Assembly (NCBI RefSeq): GCF_024505145.1
Contig: NZ_JANIAA010000013.1
Location: 124,001-188,000, forward strand
Source: Streptomyces rugosispiralis
GTDB lineage: Bacteria > Actinomycetota > Actinomycetes > Streptomycetales > Streptomycetaceae
Direction of reading: 5' to 3'
Length of the DNA: 64,000 nucleotides
The notes below the pieces were generated by a model. The model had not been told where the DNA came from. It worked only from the letters and a program-made list of their open reading frames with translations, and did no database searches. Below, in pieces: positions 1 to 8,842 of this stretch. The translations under genes were made by a program, and so were the position numbers. How positions within the stretch are numbered: the first letter of the stretch is position 1; each line of letters opens with the position of its first letter.

Positions 1-2062
1 CCGGCAGCCGGTCGTCCTTGACGGCGACCAGCGCCCGGGCGAAGAGCAGATAGCCCCAGGATGAGCCCTCGCGCGACTCGGCGGGGGCGGAGGCGGCCGC
101 GAGCACACCGGCCTGGCCGAGGTCGCCGTTCTCCAGGGCGATGAGGATCCGGACGGCCAGCAGATACGGGACGGTGTACCGGTGCCAGAGGGAGCGGGGC
201 AGCGATCGCTCGGCGGCGGCCACGTCCCGTTCGGCCATGTCGAGGCGGCCGCGCCGCAGGTTCAGCTCGCCGCGGACGGCCAGGGCCTGGGCGGCGGCCG
301 CGCGGGCGTGCCGCCGGCGCAGGTCGGTGTGGAGGACGTCCAACCGGACCTCGGCCTCGTCCAGGTCGTCGGTCAGCAGCAGGGTCCGGGCGGCGGTGAG
401 CCGGGGCAGGATCAGGGCGCCCGCGCCGCCGTCCAGGGTGAAGACCCGATGGGCCAGCGCCCGGGCGGTGGGCAGGTCCGCCCCGCGCAGGGCCAGCCGC
501 CAGGCGCACGCCGCGGCCTGCACCGGGCAGGTGGGGTCGTCGGGCAGTGGCGGGATCCCGTCCGGGACCAGATCGGTGTCGTCCTGCCCGTCGGACTCGG
601 TGAGCCAGAACAACCCCGCGAGCGCCCCCCGTTCCTCCCCGTCGGTCGCGGGCAGCACATCGACGATCGCGCGGCGCAGCGCCTTGTCGTCGCCGCGGGA
701 GAGCCCGAGGTCGGCGGCGCGTGCCCGGATCCGGCCGGGCCCGCCGTCCCCGGTGCGGATGATCTCCGCCAGCCGACGGCCGGCGGCCTCGGGGGCGGCC
801 AGCACTTCGATGGCGGCGAGTTCGAGGCCCAGCTGCGCACGCGGCGCCGGGTCCAGCGGCTCCTCCAGCGCCCGGGACAGACAGGCGATCGCCTGGGCGG
901 TCCGGCCCGCGCGCAGTGCGGCGGCGCAGGTGCGGCGCAGCACGGGGATCACCCAGGGCTCGTCGACCGGGCGGGCGGCCAGCAGCAGCCGGGCGATGTC
1001 CTCGTCGGCCACGGCCGCCCGGTAGGCCAACTCGGCTGCTCGGGCGTGGAGTTCGGCCCGCTCGTCGCCGGGCATCTCGGCGAGGATCCAGCTGGCCGCC
1101 TCGGGCCGGCTCAGCCGGAGCCCGGCCCCGGAGGCGATGGCGAGCCCGCTCTCCTGGAGCGCCTCGGGCAGTCCGGGCTCGCTCGCGGCGCGGGGTCCTG
1201 CGAGCGCGTACAGCAGGGACAGATCCAGCAGATCGCCGCAGACGGCGAGCGCGCGGACGAGCGCGACGGCCGTGTCGGACAGCCCTCCGAGCACCCGGAG
1301 GGCGTGTTCACCGCCCACGGCCTCGGTGATGGTGGACAGTTCCGGCACCCGCCCGGCCACCGGCGCGTAGCCGTGTTTGGTGAACCGGCGCAGTGCCTCG
1401 GACAGCACCTCGGGGTTGCCCGCGCTCGCCTCGAGGGCCGCGGAGATGAAGGTGTTGTCGCCGGGGCGGCCGCAGATCAGCGCGACCGTGGCGGCCACGT
1501 CGCGCACGGCGAGCGGGGCCAGTTCACATTCGAGGGTGATCACCTGCTGCGGCGCGGTGGACAGGGGGCACGCGCCGGGGCTGAGCCGGCCGGTGCCGCT
1601 CACCAGGAGAACGATCAGGGCGTCGGGCAGCCGCCGGATGAGCGCCCCGAACCAGCGCAGCGAGGCCGGGTCCAGCCATTCCACGTCGTCGACGACCAGC
1701 AGTGTGGGCCGTTCCCGGGCGGTCCGCAGCAACTCGGTCAGGCCCGGTAAACGGCTCTCGGGCCGCTGTCCGGTCAGGGCCTTCATCGAGCCGTTGGTGA
1801 GTCCGTTCATCGGGGCCAGCAGCTGTCCCACCACGCCGTAGCGCACATCGCGTTCGCCGGGGGTCGCCTTGGCGCGCAGCACGCGGAAGCCCTGGTCCTC
1901 GGCCAGCCGGGCGGCGAGGTTCAGCAGGCGGCTCTGTCCGTAGCCGGGCCTGCCGATCAGTGTCACCACCGAGGAACGGCCCCGGCCGAGGTCGGCGACG
2001 GTCTGGGCAAGCATGGCCTGCTCTCGTTCACGGCCGGGGAACGGGAGCCCGTTGAGCTGCAT
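1..2062 (-). CDS. Large ATPase regulator of the LuxR/LAL class (3' end outside window)
   Basis: 687 codons are open from ATG 2062 to the left edge with no stop, so the C-terminus is missing. The N-terminus is an AAA_16-type NTPase as in MalT/LAL regulators: a P-loop-like GRPGYGQS at residues 37-44 and a Walker B LLVVDDVEWLD near residue 120, followed by a long alpha-helical repeat region. The LuxR DNA-binding domain expected at the C-terminus would lie outside the window, so the class is inferred. Odd points: the invariant P-loop Lys is Gln here, which may weaken ATP hydrolysis, and codon 105 is a TTA (1748-1750), which in Streptomyces makes translation depend on bldA tRNA. It lies 58 bp downstream of a second LAL gene on the same strand, so the two may be co-transcribed. 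No strong ribosome binding site precedes the ATG. Confidence 0.8.
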   Translation of the reverse strand, partial: MQLNGLPFPGREREQAMLAQTVADLGRGRSSVVTLIGRPGYGQSRLLNLAARLAEDQGFRVLRAKATPGERDVRYGVVGQLLAPMNGLTNGSMKALTGQRPESRLPGLTELLRTARERPTLLVVDDVEWLDPASLRWFGALIRRLPDALIVLLVSGTGRLSPGACPLSTAPQQVITLECELAPLAVRDVAATVALICGRPGDNTFISAALEASAGNPEVLSEALRRFTKHGYAPVAGRVPELSTITEAVGGEHALRVLGGLSDTAVALVRALAVCGDLLDLSLLYALAGPRAASEPGLPEALQESGLAIASGAGLRLSRPEAASWILAEMPGDERAELHARAAELAYRAAVADEDIARLLLAARPVDEPWVIPVLRRTCAAALRAGRTAQAIACLSRALEEPLDPAPRAQLGLELAAIEVLAAPEAAGRRLAEIIRTGDGGPGRIRARAADLGLSRGDDKALRRAIVDVLPATDGEERGALAGLFWLTESDGQDDTDLVPDGIPPLPDDPTCPVQAAACAWRLALRGADLPTARALAHRVFTLDGGAGALILPRLTAARTLLLTDDLDEAEVRLDVLHTDLRRRHARAAAAQALAVRGELNLRRGRLDMAERDVAAAERSLPRSLWHRYTVPYLLAVRILIALENGDLGQAGVLAAASAPAESREGSSWGYLLFARALVAVKDDRLP

Positions 2063-2120
2063 AGTGTGACTATATGCCTGGGGTGAGGCGTGGACCTGTC
2101 ATCGAAGCGCCGTGCGCGCG

Positions 2121-5021
2121 TCAGCGTCGGCCGCGTGATGCGAAGACCCACTCGGGGGCCTGCGGGTCGGGACGGCGCGGGGTGCTCAGCACCGAGGCCA
2201 GCTCCCCGCGCTGACCCACACTCAGCTTCCGGTAGACGCTGGTGAGATGGGTCTCCACGGTGCGTACGGTGACGAACAGCGACTCGGCGATCTCGCGGTT
2301 GCCCGCCCCGCTCGAGGCCATCTGGGCCACCTTGCGCTCGGTGCCGGTGAGCAGGTCGACCGGCGAGGCGGTGATCTCGCGCATCCGGCCGCCCGCGGCC
2401 ACCAGCCGGTTGCGGGCGTCCTTCGCGAGCGCGAGCGCGCCGCAGCCCTGCGCGAGGTCGACGGCCGAGCGCAGCCGCTCCCGGGCCTCGCGCGGCCGCC
2501 CCGCGTCCAGCAGCGCGCCGCCGAGCAGGAACTCGGCCCGGGCGTGCTCGGAGCGGGCGGGCGACCCGGAGAAGTGCTCGACCGCCTCGGTGAGCCGGGC
2601 GATGCCCTCCTCGCCGGGGGTGGTCACCCCGCGGGCGAGGGCGGCGAGCCCGAAGGCGCGCGGGGTGCTCCAGCGACGGGCCAGCTCGGCGCCGTGCTCG
2701 ACCAGGTCCCGCGCCTCGTCCGACCGCTTCTCCGCCGCGAGCACACAGGCCGCCTCGGTCCACCAGGGCACGAACGCCGGGTTGGCGAAGCCGGACTCCT
2801 CCAGGGATGCGCCGCAGTCGAGCAGCAGCCGCAGCGCGGTGGCGCTGTCGCCGAGCGCCCAGCGGGCCCGGGCGCGGGCCATGAGATACGAGTGGTACTC
2901 CATGACGAACCCGTCCAGGTTCGGCCGGGTGACGGCGGCCAGCAGCTCCTCGGCCCGCTCCGGTTCGCCCCGGTCGATCAGGATCGTCGCGAGCACGGTC
3001 TGCGGCATGATCACATTGGCGCTCCAGCGCTCCTCGCCGATGATCTCGACGGCGGTCTGGGCGTCGGCGAGGGCGTCGGGGATCGCGCCGACGCCGTGCA
3101 GCAGCTGGGCGCGGTAGGACAGCGTGATCACATACGACCACACCGCAGCGTTGTCCTGGCCGTGGCGCAGCGCGTGCTCCAGGGCCTCCATCGACTCCTC
3201 GATCTCGTCGGCCAGACCGAGGGTGAACGCGGAGAAGAGCAGCGACCAGTTGTCGAGCCGGTCGGCGGAGCTCAGCGCGCGGCGGGCCTGCCCCACCGCC
3301 CGCCGTACCGAGCGGCCCTCCATCGCGGACAGGACCGTCATCATGGCGAGCATCTGGCGCTGGGCGGGGGTGTCCCCGGCGGGTTCGGGGATGCGCGCGA
3401 AGCGCTCCCGGACCGTGTGGATGGTGGCCTTCTCGTCGGATCCGCTGATCAGCAGCGTCGATTGGACGAGGGTGCGCAGCTCGCGGTCGCGCGGATCGGG
3501 GTCGGGCCCCAGCTCGGCCTCCAACTCGTCGAGCACCTCGCTGAGCACCCGTACGGCGGCCGGTGACTGCTGGACGGTGAGGCAGGTGAGGCCGAACTGC
3601 ACGGCGACGGGCGCCTTGGTGCGGATGTCGGTGGCCAGCGTGAGCGCCCGTTTGAGCAGGCGGATGGCCTCGGCGGGGTTGATCTCCGCGAGCGCCTTGG
3701 CGAGCGGGACATGCGCCGACAGGCTGTCCGGCTCCGCCTCCAGGACCCGGTAGAGATAGCGGGCGGCGGCCTCCGGGGCGCCGCGGTGCTCGGCCTGGGC
3801 GGCGGCCTCCCGGAGCACCCAGCCCATCCACGGCTGGGGGGTGCCGGGCACCAGCAGCACCTGGTTGGCGACCTCCTCGGCGGGCCGTCCGGCGTCGCTC
3901 AGCAGCAGGGCCGCCCTGGCGCGCAGCTCGGCCAGCCGCTCCGCCCCGGCGGCCTCCAGGACCGCCGAGCGCAGCACGTCATGGGCCAGGTCCGCCCGGT
4001 CCTGCGCCATCACCTCGGCCTCGCGCAGCTGCTCCACGGCCTCCGCGACACGGGCGGCGGGCACTCCGGCCAGGGCGCCGATGTGCTCCGCGTCCTCCTC
4101 ACCGAGCACCGCGATGGCGGTGGCCACGTCCCGGACCCAGTCGGGCCTGGCGTCGAAGAGTGCGCGCACGGACAGGGCGACCACGTAACTCCCGACCTCG
4201 GCGATCTCGCGGATGCCGCTCTCGTCGGGCGTCACGCCCTTGGCCCGCAGCTCGCGCAGCAGCCGGGTGACGGTCAGCGGGTTGCCGCCGCAGACGGCGG
4301 CGGCGCGCTCGGCGAAGGCGGGCGCGACAGGGGCGGTGAAGACCTGGTGGGCCATTTCGGCCACTTCGGCGTCGGTCAGCGGATCGAGGCGGATCACCGC
4401 GGAGCGCGGCTGGGCCAGGATGTCCGCCAGGGCCGCGGGGGCGACCGGCTCCTCCTCGCTGCGCTGGGCGAGCACCACCAGCAGCGGCAGCTGGTCGGCC
4501 CGGCGCAGCAGGAAGTCGATCCAGCGCAGGGAGCGCTCGTCGCACCAGTGCACATCGTCCAGGACGAGCACGAGCGGGCCCTGGGTCATCAGGTTGGCGG
4601 CGAGCCAGTACAGGCCGTGCAGCACCGGATAGACGCTGGCGGCCGTGGGCGGCCCCTCCTCGGCGGGGCGGGGGCTGAGCGCGGGGAGGGCGCGGCGGGC
4701 GCTGCCGCGCAGCAGCGGGGAGTCCTGGGCGCCCTCGGCCGAGAGTCCGAGGCTTCCGAAGAGGGCGCGTACGCCGCCGTATCCGGCTCCGGCCACCACT
4801 TCACCGCAGGCGCCGTGCAGTACGGTCATCTTCCGGCAGGCGTCGCCGTCGAGGAAGGCGCGCAGCAGGCTGGTCTTGCCGATTCCGGCCGGGCCGGACA
4901 GGATCACCAGACCGGAACGGCCGCTGTGGGCGGCCTCCGCGTGGGCGGTCAGCGCGGCGAGTTCGGCGGCGCGTCCGACCAATGCGCCGGGTAAACCGGA
5001 ATCCGTTTTCCGGTCCACCAC
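2121..5021 (-). CDS. LuxR-family LAL transcriptional regulator, about 966 aa
   Basis: This is a complete large ATP-binding LuxR regulator. It has a canonical P-loop GPAGIGKT at residues 43-50, Walker B LVLVLDDVHW, a long TPR-like middle region, and a C-terminal LuxR helix-turn-helix with the typical REIAESLFVTVRTVETHL core. LAL proteins are usually pathway-specific activators that switch on when ATP and a ligand bind. I chose GTG 5021 because GAGGAGG lies 4 nt upstream; the open frame extends 27 codons further to ATG 5102, but that stretch lacks a ribosome binding site and looks like 5' leader. Codon 10 is TTA (4992-4994), so bldA control is likely. The neighbouring gene downstream (ending at the left edge) is of the same class. 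The target genes are not evident in the window. Confidence 0.9.
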   Translation of the reverse strand: MVDRKTDSGLPGALVGRAAELAALTAHAEAAHSGRSGLVILSGPAGIGKTSLLRAFLDGDACRKMTVLHGACGEVVAGAGYGGVRALFGSLGLSAEGAQDSPLLRGSARRALPALSPRPAEEGPPTAASVYPVLHGLYWLAANLMTQGPLVLVLDDVHWCDERSLRWIDFLLRRADQLPLLVVLAQRSEEEPVAPAALADILAQPRSAVIRLDPLTDAEVAEMAHQVFTAPVAPAFAERAAAVCGGNPLTVTRLLRELRAKGVTPDESGIREIAEVGSYVVALSVRALFDARPDWVRDVATAIAVLGEEDAEHIGALAGVPAARVAEAVEQLREAEVMAQDRADLAHDVLRSAVLEAAGAERLAELRARAALLLSDAGRPAEEVANQVLLVPGTPQPWMGWVLREAAAQAEHRGAPEAAARYLYRVLEAEPDSLSAHVPLAKALAEINPAEAIRLLKRALTLATDIRTKAPVAVQFGLTCLTVQQSPAAVRVLSEVLDELEAELGPDPDPRDRELRTLVQSTLLISGSDEKATIHTVRERFARIPEPAGDTPAQRQMLAMMTVLSAMEGRSVRRAVGQARRALSSADRLDNWSLLFSAFTLGLADEIEESMEALEHALRHGQDNAAVWSYVITLSYRAQLLHGVGAIPDALADAQTAVEIIGEERWSANVIMPQTVLATILIDRGEPERAEELLAAVTRPNLDGFVMEYHSYLMARARARWALGDSATALRLLLDCGASLEESGFANPAFVPWWTEAACVLAAEKRSDEARDLVEHGAELARRWSTPRAFGLAALARGVTTPGEEGIARLTEAVEHFSGSPARSEHARAEFLLGGALLDAGRPREARERLRSAVDLAQGCGALALAKDARNRLVAAGGRMREITASPVDLLTGTERKVAQMASSGAGNREIAESLFVTVRTVETHLTSVYRKLSVGQRGELASVLSTPRRPDPQAPEWVFASRGRR
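4992..4994 (-). promoter_or_regulatory. TTA (bldA) codon in LAL regulator
   Basis: This is an in-frame TTA leucine codon at codon 10 of the LAL gene starting at 5021. A second is at 1748-1750 in the adjacent LAL gene and a third at 10472-10474 in the aminotransferase gene. TTA is rare in Streptomyces and needs the bldA tRNA, so these genes are probably translated mainly in late growth. Confidence 0.8.
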
Positions 5022-5066
5022 GCAGCCTCCTCGAGCCACAAAATGCGAAGAATTTTCGGAAAAGTG

Positions 5067-5086
5067 TGCTGCTGCCGCGAGCAGCA
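5067..5086. promoter_or_regulatory. Hairpin in 5' leader of LAL regulator
   Basis: TGCTGCT (5067-5073) and AGCAGCA (5080-5086) form a perfect 7-bp inverted repeat with a 6-nt loop. It lies 46-65 nt upstream of the GTG start of the LAL gene. It could be a leader hairpin or an operator; nothing in the sequence decides which. Confidence 0.4.
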
Positions 5087-5112
5087 GGCTACACGAGCGC
5101 AATGACGACGAT

Positions 5113-5143
5113 CAATCCCGATCAGTCTTATGCAATCCCGATC
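5113..5143. promoter_or_regulatory. Direct repeat CAATCCCGATC x2, possible activator site
   Basis: CAATCCCGATC occurs at 5113-5123 and 5133-5143, exactly 20 nt apart (two helical turns), about 100 nt upstream of the LAL start at 5021. Same-face spacing suggests a cooperative DNA-binding protein. The rest of the 5022-5300 gap is without other recognisable features. Confidence 0.4.
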
Positions 5144-5300
5144 GGGTCGTGGAACAGCGAAGCCCGGAGACGGAAGGTGTGGTGAGGGCGTTCACCGTCC
5201 CGTCCCCGGGCCGTTCGGTATCACTGTGTGGGTACGAGGCGTGAAGTCTTCTATGGCATCTCCCTTCGTCGGCTCACGATCACGGGGTCGTTCGGGCCGC

Positions 5301-5783
5301 CTAGAGGGCGGCCTCCAGGGCGACGGCGGGCGGGTGGAGCTCGAACCAGACGACCTTGCCCGCCGCCGTGCAGGTGGATCCCCAGCAGCGGGAGAGCAGG
5401 TCCAGCAGGTGGAGTCCGCGCCCGCCCTCGTCGTCGCCGCACGCCTGGCGCGGCAGCGGCTGCCCGGGGTCCTCGTCCGCCACCTCGCAGCGGAAGGCCC
5501 GGTCGCCGGAGCACAGGGAGAGCGTCAGCCGGATCGGTCCGCCCGCGTGCCGCAGGGCATTGGTGACCAGCTCGCTGACGAGCAGTTCGGCGTCATCGGC
5601 GAATTCGTGCAGCGTCCACGCCGAGAGCTGGGCGAGCGCCAGCCGCCGGGCCGTCGGCACCGAGGACGGCTCGGAGGGGAGCAGCCAGGACGTCCCGCCG
5701 CTGGTGGCGGGGGTCGTCGTGTCCGGGCGGCGCGCGGTGCTCAGCGGGGAGCCGTGCGTGTGGGCGAGGGTGACGGCGTTCAT
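5301..5783 (-). CDS. ATP-binding anti-sigma-factor-like (RsbW/SpoIIAB type) protein
   Basis: This is a 160-aa protein with a single GHKL HATPase_c domain. It has an N-box (ELVTNALRHAGG), a G1 box (EVADEDPGQPLP) and a G2-type stretch (EGGRGLHLLDLL). Such small stand-alone ATPases are numerous in Streptomyces; some are anti-sigma factor kinases, most have unknown partners. The ATG overlaps the stop of the upstream DUF5999 gene by 4 nt (ATGA), so translation is probably coupled. No sigma factor or anti-anti-sigma gene is adjacent. Confidence 0.85.
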   Translation of the reverse strand: MNAVTLAHTHGSPLSTARRPDTTTPATSGGTSWLLPSEPSSVPTARRLALAQLSAWTLHEFADDAELLVSELVTNALRHAGGPIRLTLSLCSGDRAFRCEVADEDPGQPLPRQACGDDEGGRGLHLLDLLSRCWGSTCTAAGKVVWFELHPPAVALEAAL

Positions 5784-5974
5784 GCTGACGTGTCGGGGCT
5801 GGTCCGGGGGGCGGGGATGGCGCGCCCGTCGGGAAGGATTTCACCCGTGTCCGCGAAGATCACCACTCCGTTGCAGAGCAGGCTCCATCCCTGCTCCGGG
5901 TGGGAGGCCACCGGCCGCGCCGAATCATGGTCCGGTGCGTCGGCGGGAGGACATGGGGGTTGATGGAGGCACAT
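5780..5974 (-). CDS. Small DUF5999 family protein
   Basis: This is a 64-aa protein with the family's typical start MCLHQPPCPPAD, the central HPEQGWSLLCNGVV block and the DTGEILPDG block. DUF5999 proteins are small, Streptomyces-restricted and of unknown function, often next to ATP-binding regulators or helix-turn-helix proteins. Two N-terminal Cys and one His could bind metal, but this is only a guess. GAAGG sits about 8 nt before the ATG. It is translationally coupled to the downstream ATPase gene through an ATGA overlap. Confidence 0.8.
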   Translation of the reverse strand: MCLHQPPCPPADAPDHDSARPVASHPEQGWSLLCNGVVIFADTGEILPDGRAIPAPRTSPDTSA

Positions 5975-6268
5975 GGTCCGAACCTTCGATCTTCCGCCAG
6001 TAGGAGGCGGCGGAACTCACCGAGGCCACCATCCTGGTCGGGAGCGGCCGGACGCGGCGAGGGGAGATATCCCCGCATCGGTACCCGTCCCGCTCCCCGT
6101 CCCCACCGGATGGTCACGGTCGAGCGACCACCGCTCACCCTCGGTCAACCGCGCCGGGCGCCCGCCCGGGGTGGGTGCGACGAGCCCCGGCCCCGGCATA
6201 GCCTGGAAACAGGGCTTCGGGTCCGTGCGGGGACAGGTCCGCCCGCCCGGGGCCGGTGCGAGGCATCG

Positions 6269-8644
6269 ATGGGTGCGGTGGCGACGGGCACCCCGACCGG
6301 GCGGCAGGCAGTGCGGCTGCCGGCCGAGGTGACGAGTTTCGTGGGACGCCGGCAGGAGGCTGCCGACGTCAAGCGGATGCTGTCCGCGTCCCGCCTGGTC
6401 ACCCTGACCGGCGTCGGCGGGGTCGGGAAGACCCGGCTGGCGCTGCGGGTCGCGGACGAAGCGCGCCGGGCCTTCCCCGACGGGGTCTGGCTGGCCGAGC
6501 TGGCCGAGCTGGACAACCCGGCGCTGCTCGCCCAGGGCGTCACCGAGGCGCTGCGGATACGCGACCACTCCTCCCGCCCGGCGATGGACGTCCTCGTCGA
6601 CCATCTGCGGGACCGGCAGGCCCTGATCGTCCTCGACAACTGCGAACACCTGCTGGAGGAGTGCGCCCGGCTCGCCGACCGGCTGCTGCGCGCGGCCCCC
6701 CGGCTGCGGCTGCTGGCCACCAGCCGTCAGGCGCTGGGCACCGCGGGTGAGCAGAGCCTGGCCGTGCCCACCCTGGGGCTGCCGGACCCCGAGGGGCCGC
6801 GGCCGTCCCTCGCCGCGCTCGCCCGGTGGGACGCGGTGCGGCTGTTCGTCGAGCGGGCCGCGGCCATCGTGCCCGGGTTCGAGCTCAGCGAGGACAACCG
6901 GGACGGGGTGGAGCTGATCTGCCGCCGGCTCGACGGCATCCCGCTGGGCATCGAGCTCGCGGTCGTACGGCTGCGCGCCCTGTCCGTCCAGCAGCTGCTG
7001 GACCGGCTGGACGACCGGTTCCGGCTGCTCACCACCGGCTCCCGGACGGTCCTCCCCCGCCACCAGACGCTGCGGGCGCTGATCGACTGGAGCTATGAGC
7101 TGTGCACCGAGCGGGAGCGGCTGCTGTGGTCCCGGGTCTCGGTGTTCGCCGGAAGCCTGGACCTGGAGGCGGCCGAGGCGGTCTGCTCGGACGAGGGCAT
7201 CGACCGCGAGGAGATCCTGGACCTGGTGACCGAGCTGGTGGACAAGTCGGTGCTGCTCAGGGAGGAGCACCCGGCGGCGGTGCGCTACCGGATGCTGGAC
7301 ACGCTGCGCCAGTACGGCCGTGAGCGGCTGACCGCCTCCGGGGAGGAGACGGTACGGCTGCGGCGACACCGCGACTACTACCGCGGGCTCGCCGCGGACG
7401 CGCGGGCGGCGCTCTTCGGACCGGCCCAGGTGCAGTGGTTCACCCGGCTCCACCTGGAGCACGCCAATCTGCGCACCGCCCTGGAGAACTGTCTGGCCGA
7501 GCCCGAGCAGACCGTATGCGGCCTCGACATGGCCGCCGACCTGCTCTACCACTGGATCACCAGCTACTACCTCGGCGAGGGCCGCCGCTGGCTGGACGAG
7601 GCGCTGGCGCTGTGCACCGAACCCGACGGGTCGCGGGCGCGGGCGCTGTGGACCGACAGCTGGCTGGCCGTCATCCAGTCCGACGTCGACGCCGCCGCGG
7701 CCATGCTCGAGGAGAGCCGGTCCCTCGGCACCCGGCTGGGTCTGGAGCCGGTGCTCGCCTATGCCGCGCTCTACTCCGGCATGGTCGCGATGTACCGGGG
7801 CGAGACCCGGTCCGCGATCGCGCTCTACGAGGAGGCCGTGGCCCGGCATCGCGCGACCGGCGATCCGGTGGGGCTGGCCCTGGCGCTCATCCGGCTCTCG
7901 CTCGCCCACTCCTTCATCGGCGACTCACCGCGCGCGATCGCCCTGGGCGAGGAGTCGCTGGAGGTGTGCGACGCGTACGGGGAGGGCTGGCACCGGGCCT
8001 ACACGATGATGGCGCTCGGCGTGGACGTCTGGCGCCAGGGCGACACCGTCCGGGCGACCGCCCTGGAGAAGGAGAGCCTCGCGTTCAACCGCTCGCTGGA
8101 CGACCCGCTGGGCGTCGGGGTCAATCTGGAGGTGCTGGCCTGGATCGCGGCCACCGAACACGACCACGCGCGGGCGGCCAGGCTGCTCGGCGCCCTGGGG
8201 ACCCTCTGGCAGGCCATCGGCGCCCCGCACTCCGGCTACGGGCATCTGGTCCACTACCACGAGGAGTGCGAGGCCGCGGTGCGGCGGGCCCTGGGCAAAC
8301 CGGCCTTCAACGCGGCGTGCAAACAGGGCGCCCGGCTGTCCTACGCCGAGGCACTGGGGTACGCGCTGGAGGACGAACTGCCCAGCGGGGAGCCGGCGGC
8401 GGGCGGGCGGCCGTCGCCGCTGACACCCCGGGAGTCCGAAATCGCGCGGCTGGTCGCGCAGGGGCTCAGCAACAAGGAGATCGCCTCGTCCCTGGTCATC
8501 GCCCAGCGCACGGCCGAGGGCCATATTGAGCACATTTTGAGCAAGCTGGGTTTCACCTCGCGTGCGCAGGTGGCGGTCTGGGTAGCGGAACAGCACCGCA
8601 CCACCGAGGCCGACGGCGAACGCCCGCCGGAGGATACGGTCTGA
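6269..8644 (+). CDS. NB-ARC/AAA ATPase regulator with C-terminal LuxR domain, 791 aa
   Basis: The protein carries a STAND-type ATPase: P-loop GVGGVGKT at residues 48-55, Walker B ALIVLDNCEHLL, and a GIPLGIELA (GLPL-like) motif, so it resembles AfsR/NB-ARC proteins. TPR-like helices follow, and a LuxR helix-turn-helix (LTPRESEIARLVAQGLSNKE) lies at about residues 715-780. I chose ATG 6269, preceded by GAGG; the open frame runs up to 5900, but that part has no conserved sequence and would overlap the divergent DUF5999 gene. Such regulators are usually transcriptional activators; the ligand and target are unknown. The 294-nt gap 5975-6268 holds the divergent promoters. Confidence 0.85.
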   Translation: MGAVATGTPTGRQAVRLPAEVTSFVGRRQEAADVKRMLSASRLVTLTGVGGVGKTRLALRVADEARRAFPDGVWLAELAELDNPALLAQGVTEALRIRDHSSRPAMDVLVDHLRDRQALIVLDNCEHLLEECARLADRLLRAAPRLRLLATSRQALGTAGEQSLAVPTLGLPDPEGPRPSLAALARWDAVRLFVERAAAIVPGFELSEDNRDGVELICRRLDGIPLGIELAVVRLRALSVQQLLDRLDDRFRLLTTGSRTVLPRHQTLRALIDWSYELCTERERLLWSRVSVFAGSLDLEAAEAVCSDEGIDREEILDLVTELVDKSVLLREEHPAAVRYRMLDTLRQYGRERLTASGEETVRLRRHRDYYRGLAADARAALFGPAQVQWFTRLHLEHANLRTALENCLAEPEQTVCGLDMAADLLYHWITSYYLGEGRRWLDEALALCTEPDGSRARALWTDSWLAVIQSDVDAAAAMLEESRSLGTRLGLEPVLAYAALYSGMVAMYRGETRSAIALYEEAVARHRATGDPVGLALALIRLSLAHSFIGDSPRAIALGEESLEVCDAYGEGWHRAYTMMALGVDVWRQGDTVRATALEKESLAFNRSLDDPLGVGVNLEVLAWIAATEHDHARAARLLGALGTLWQAIGAPHSGYGHLVHYHEECEAAVRRALGKPAFNAACKQGARLSYAEALGYALEDELPSGEPAAGGRPSPLTPRESEIARLVAQGLSNKEIASSLVIAQRTAEGHIEHILSKLGFTSRAQVAVWVAEQHRTTEADGERPPEDTV

Positions 8645-8842
8645 AGGCCGCACCGACATTCTCAAGGGGCAAGGGGCGGAATTCTATTCGAGACCGGAGC
8701 ATGTGTCCCGGTAGTTTTCACAACCCCCACGAAAATCCTCGCCCGCCCCGGCTTCGAGAGATCATGCGTCAGGCTCGAGGGACGAGCCGCAACGGCCGTG
8801 TCAGTGCGTCGACGCGGCCCATGCGACCGAGGAGGTCCCGCC

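Noticed and set aside
182..1750. Long plus-strand open frame (522 codons)
   Set aside because: It is the antisense shadow of the LAL regulator; Gly/Pro/Arg/Gln-rich, no domain, no ribosome binding site.
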